Of a stretch of DNA of 31,578 nucleotides, positions 29,399-31,578 are shown piece by piece. Within the stretch, counting starts at the first letter, position 1, and each line of letters begins with the position of its first letter. The stretch comes from an uncultured Clostridia bacterium (GTDB lineage: Bacteria; Bacillota; Clostridia; Christensenellales; Borkfalkiaceae): the NCBI GenBank assembly GCA_958419945.1, contig CATZIC010000021.1, forward strand, positions 1 to 31,578. Reading direction: 5' to 3'. Made by a program: the position numbers and the translations under genes. The notes under the pieces are model-generated. The model was given only the letters and a program-made list of their open reading frames with translations. It did not search any database and was not told the origin of the DNA.

Positions 29399-30112
29399 TT
29401 ACGATAGTATGAATTTTTTTGCCCACCCGATAGGATCTTCCCTATAAAAGCCGCAATGTCCGTAACCTTTCATCTTATAAACGTTATAATTTTTAATGCG
29501 TGCATTGCAAAGTTTGGCGATATCTTTACTTCCGTAAACGAAGGTAACCTTATCGGATTCCGCTTTTGGTAATTTATAAACCTTTGTGTTAAAGCAACTG
29601 CCCACAAGATTATTCAGGCTTTCATACGATACCGTAGGGGCGATATCTTTTTGGTATTCTCCCATACCGTTAAAATACTTGTTTAATTCTTTGGCTGCGT
29701 CGTGCTTACCGGATTTTATTCTTTTCAGACATTTTGCGTATGTTCTAAGATAAAGATTTCTAACAAAGTTGGGGAAATTAAAAAGGGGAGCGCTGTCTAT
29801 AATCGCTTTTTCAATCATTTTAAAATTGTTGCAAAAGAACTCGTAGGCGATATTTCCGCCTAAAGAAAATCCGGCTACGGCATAAATCGATTTAACGTGA
29901 TTTTCTTCCAAAAACTCTTTTATTTGGCGTATTTCGTCTTTTGTCGAATTATACGTAGAGTTTTCATAATGCCCCGATAGCGTAGGAAGAATAACAAAAT
30001 AGTCTTTTGCAAGTAACTTCGTTATAGGCGCAAAAAACTCCGCACTTGTAAACAGTGTGTGAATAAGCAAAACCGCTTTATTGCTTTTATCTCCGTAAGT
30101 ATTAAAAATCAT
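29399..30112 (-). CDS. Alpha/beta-hydrolase
   Basis: A 237-residue alpha/beta-hydrolase fold protein. VLLIHTLFTSAEFF gives the first strand and the oxyanion region. GFSLGGNIAYEF is the nucleophile elbow (Ser83). FVYGSKDIAK carries Asp197 and GYGHCGF carries His219, a complete triad in the usual order. It has no signal peptide. A cap-like insertion (about 115-165) is rich in Lys and Tyr. Substrate unknown: a carboxylesterase or lipase-like thioesterase are equally possible. The ATG follows the stop of the upstream gene with a single base between, and its SD (GGGGAG) lies in the end of that gene, so the two are co-translated. Confidence 0.88.
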   Translation of the reverse strand: MIFNTYGDKSNKAVLLIHTLFTSAEFFAPITKLLAKDYFVILPTLSGHYENSTYNSTKDEIRQIKEFLEENHVKSIYAVAGFSLGGNIAYEFFCNNFKMIEKAIIDSAPLFNFPNFVRNLYLRTYAKCLKRIKSGKHDAAKELNKYFNGMGEYQKDIAPTVSYESLNNLVGSCFNTKVYKLPKAESDKVTFVYGSKDIAKLCNARIKNYNVYKMKGYGHCGFYREDPIGWAKKFILS

Positions 30113-30113
30113 T

Positions 30114-30587
30114 TTATATCTCCCCGTTAAGGTTGCAACACATTTTGTTTGTCATAAAATCGCAAAGTTTTTCTTCGTCCGTAAGTTTTGTTGTAAGTTC
30201 TGTACTTTTTCCGTGGAACAAGCGCACAAACAATAAACATATTCCGTAGCCGAGCATATATAGAAGCACTAAAGGCACAATGATGAAAGACGCCAAAAAC
30301 GTCATAATTATATCAAAAAAATTCTTTTTTTCCGATTTACGGCCCAAAGGGATAGTAATTATTTCGCCGCTTATAAAAGAGCTGCCGTTTTCGTCTGCGG
30401 AAACGTTGGCTTGATAAACGACTTTGCCGCCATGAACCCAGCCGAGCTGTAGCAAAAATCCGTTCTCGGTTTGTTCGATTTTCAGGTCGGATTTAACCGC
30501 CTCGACTTTGGCTCTTGCTATAAAGTCATTCGGATCGGAAATACTATGGAATGAATACACTTTTTTGACGAAAGTTTTCTTTTTCAT
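30114..30587 (-). CDS. Small membrane protein, unknown
   Basis: A 157-residue protein of unknown function. The first 85 residues form a soluble alpha/beta region (VYSFHSISDPNDFIARAKVEA, given here as SDPNDFIARAKVEA; GFLLQLGWVHGGKVVYQA). One or two hydrophobic spans follow (about 91-123) and then a charged tail ending MTNKMCCNLNGEI. It has no signal peptide. AAAGGAG lies 5 bases before ATG 30587. It is the first gene of a two-gene operon with the alpha/beta-hydrolase and may tether or regulate that enzyme at the membrane; this is inference from the operon only. Confidence 0.75.
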   Translation of the reverse strand: MKKKTFVKKVYSFHSISDPNDFIARAKVEAVKSDLKIEQTENGFLLQLGWVHGGKVVYQANVSADENGSSFISGEIITIPLGRKSEKKNFFDIIMTFLASFIIVPLVLLYMLGYGICLLFVRLFHGKSTELTTKLTDEEKLCDFMTNKMCCNLNGEI

Positions 30588-30611
30588 ACAATCTCCTTTC
30601 TTTATAAATGT

Positions 30612-30640
30612 ATCATATCACATTTGAATAATTATGTCTA
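30612..30640 (-). promoter_or_regulatory. Promoter of the hydrolase operon
   Basis: Minus strand: TAGACA (30640-30635), 17 bases, TATGAT (30617-30612) preceded by an extended TGA. It gives a leader of about 20 bases. Confidence 0.7.
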
Positions 30641-30678
30641 TCCTTTTCATTAAGTATAAAATTTCATAAAAAGTAGTT

Positions 30679-30828
30679 ATGCTTGTAAAATTGACCGTTG
30701 AGAACGATAACATTCAGACCGAAAACGGCAAGCAAATAGAAGTAGCGGTAGAGAAGAATGATAAGAACTACTGCGGGCGGAAAACAATCCGACCGTCTTT
30801 TTTCATGTCTTTGACCTTGTTGAAGTAA
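30679..30828 (+). CDS. Possible 49-codon ORF or gene remnant
   Basis: A 49-codon frame (MLVKLTVENDNIQTENGK ... MSLTLLK) in the otherwise empty 30641-30905 gap. Its amino-acid make-up is protein-like (Glu, Lys, Asn, Val), but there is no SD site and no promoter. It may be the remnant of a larger gene. No function proposed. Confidence 0.25.
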   Translation: MLVKLTVENDNIQTENGKQIEVAVEKNDKNYCGRKTIRPSFFMSLTLLK

Positions 30829-30905
30829 AAAATACCCCGAAAGCTCACGGAAAACGGCTGTTTTATTGCTTCAAGGTGTTTTTGTGTAATTTAAAGAAAG
30901 GGGAG

Positions 30906-31394
30906 CTATTGCTGTAATTCGCTTATAAATTTCTGCGTACGTTCAGTTACAAGTTCGTCCTTTTTCATCCTTATTAAGTCATTTTTATTAACCCATTTAT
31001 AGGCGGACGTTTCGCCGTCCTGCAAAATAATGCTGTCTTTATTACAATCTGTAACGCACAAAAATTCCACGTAGATGGAATGATTTTCACTGCTTATGAC
31101 CCGTCCAACCTCCGTTAAACTGTGCGAGACTATTCCGGTTTCTTCTCTTAGCTCTCTTATAGCGCACTCTAAAGGCGATTCACCTTTTAATGCGGAGCCG
31201 CCTGCCGTAGCTTCCCACATATTGCCGAAATGCTTTCGCGGATCTCTTTGCATAATCAAATACTCGCCGTCGGTATGTCTTACGATAACGTCGCAAACCA
31301 AATGAAATATTCCGTCCGGAACGTTTCTACCTCGAACCAATTCGATATTGTGGATTTTCTTAAACTCCTTGTCATAGGCGTCCCAAATTTCCAT
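30906..31394 (-). CDS. NUDIX hydrolase
   Basis: A 162-residue NUDIX hydrolase with a complete Nudix box G-x5-E-x7-REL-x-EE-x-GI at residues 66-88 (GGSALKGESPLECAIRELRE then ETGI), which binds Mg and cleaves nucleoside-diphosphate-linked compounds. The N-terminal WDAYDKEF and NVPDGIFHLVCDVIV, with YLIMQRDPRKHFGNMWE, are like the isopentenyl-diphosphate-isomerase-like/YfcD branch, so a nucleotide-linked sugar or a similar diphosphate is a fair guess. The substrate is not shown. AAAGGAG lies 9 bases before ATG 31394. It is a single gene. Confidence 0.93.
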   Translation of the reverse strand: MEIWDAYDKEFKKIHNIELVRGRNVPDGIFHLVCDVIVRHTDGEYLIMQRDPRKHFGNMWEATAGGSALKGESPLECAIRELREETGIVSHSLTEVGRVISSENHSIYVEFLCVTDCNKDSIILQDGETSAYKWVNKNDLIRMKKDELVTERTQKFISELQQ

Positions 31395-31416
31395 AGTTTA
31401 TTACTCCTTTAGCGGT

Positions 31417-31510
31417 TTGGATTGATCAAATTATCTTATACGTACTACTTTGCTATCACTAACTATTTAGCGGCAAAAGCTTGTTGAAAAGCCGTAAAGC
31501 TTTTTCCATT
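31417..31510 (-). mobile_element. Possible third, decayed copy of the MITE-like element
   Basis: The minus strand here matches the 3' half of copies 1 and 2 in order: a CTTT...CAA block, GCTAAA, TTAGTGAT, then AGTA-x4-AAG. By eye roughly two bases in three agree, so this is either an old truncated copy or a divergent relative. The NUDIX promoter would lie in it. Confidence 0.4.
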
Positions 31511-31578
31511 TGCTGTTTTTATTTGCGGCGAGGAACTTTTTCCGGACAATCTCCTTATTTTATAAAACGGCGATAACG

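Noticed and set aside
1..31578. CRISPR array, tRNA, rRNA, phage or transposase genes
   Set aside because: Looked for regular spaced repeats, cloverleaf-like or rRNA-like strings and transposase/integrase motifs on both strands; none were convincing.

Overview
The window looks like chromosome from a low-GC, Gram-positive, anaerobic clostridium. The signs are strong SD sites, near-consensus sigma-A promoters, a Spo0A-type regulator, Veg, DegV, an Fe-S L-serine dehydratase, a fermentative D-lactate dehydrogenase and GTP-type PEP carboxykinase. An uncultured gut lineage near Christensenellales is my guess; it is not proven here. There is no rRNA, tRNA, CRISPR array, phage or transposase gene.

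Layout: (1) 1-3.3 kb, minus strand: a C-terminally cut solute-binding protein with no signal peptide, then pckA. (2) 3.8-4.7 kb: one unknown protein. (3) 5.0-11.2 kb: an AT-rich cassette under one consensus promoter and one strong terminator. It holds two near-identical 4-TM proteins, two paralogous signal-anchored proteins and a 1104-residue exported protein that joins a papain-fold/C39-like peptidase, about 17 BspA-type leucine-rich repeats and a type-1 periplasmic-binding-like domain. Its intergenic leaders look like decayed copies of the 5' coding end of that large gene. This is my main candidate for an undescribed system. (4) 11.3-13.5 kb: degV, then rplM-rpsI. (5) 13.5-17.1 kb: two unknown membrane proteins, a Spo0A-like regulator whose receiver has lost the phospho-acceptor Asp, a double zinc-ribbon protein with a hyperacidic tail, and veg. 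(6) 17.4-25.7 kb: L-serine dehydratase, a HEPN-like protein, D-lactate dehydrogenase, a lipoprotein with an InlB-type repeat, an AKR of the glyceraldehyde-3-phosphate reductase type, and a DMT transporter. (7) 26.2-31.4 kb: divergent TerB-like and TetR genes, an HtrA-type lipoprotein protease, an alpha/beta-hydrolase operon and a NUDIX hydrolase.

The metabolic genes fit a fermenter: serine to pyruvate (SdaA), pyruvate to D-lactate (LdhA), and PEP/oxaloacetate exchange (PckA). Between genes lie at least three repeat families: a MITE-like element (two full inverted copies, one possible decayed copy), a short palindromic repeat with core gctataagcccgttat or a close variant (about eight copies, one inside a coding sequence), and a tandem structured repeat between veg and the serine dehydratase.
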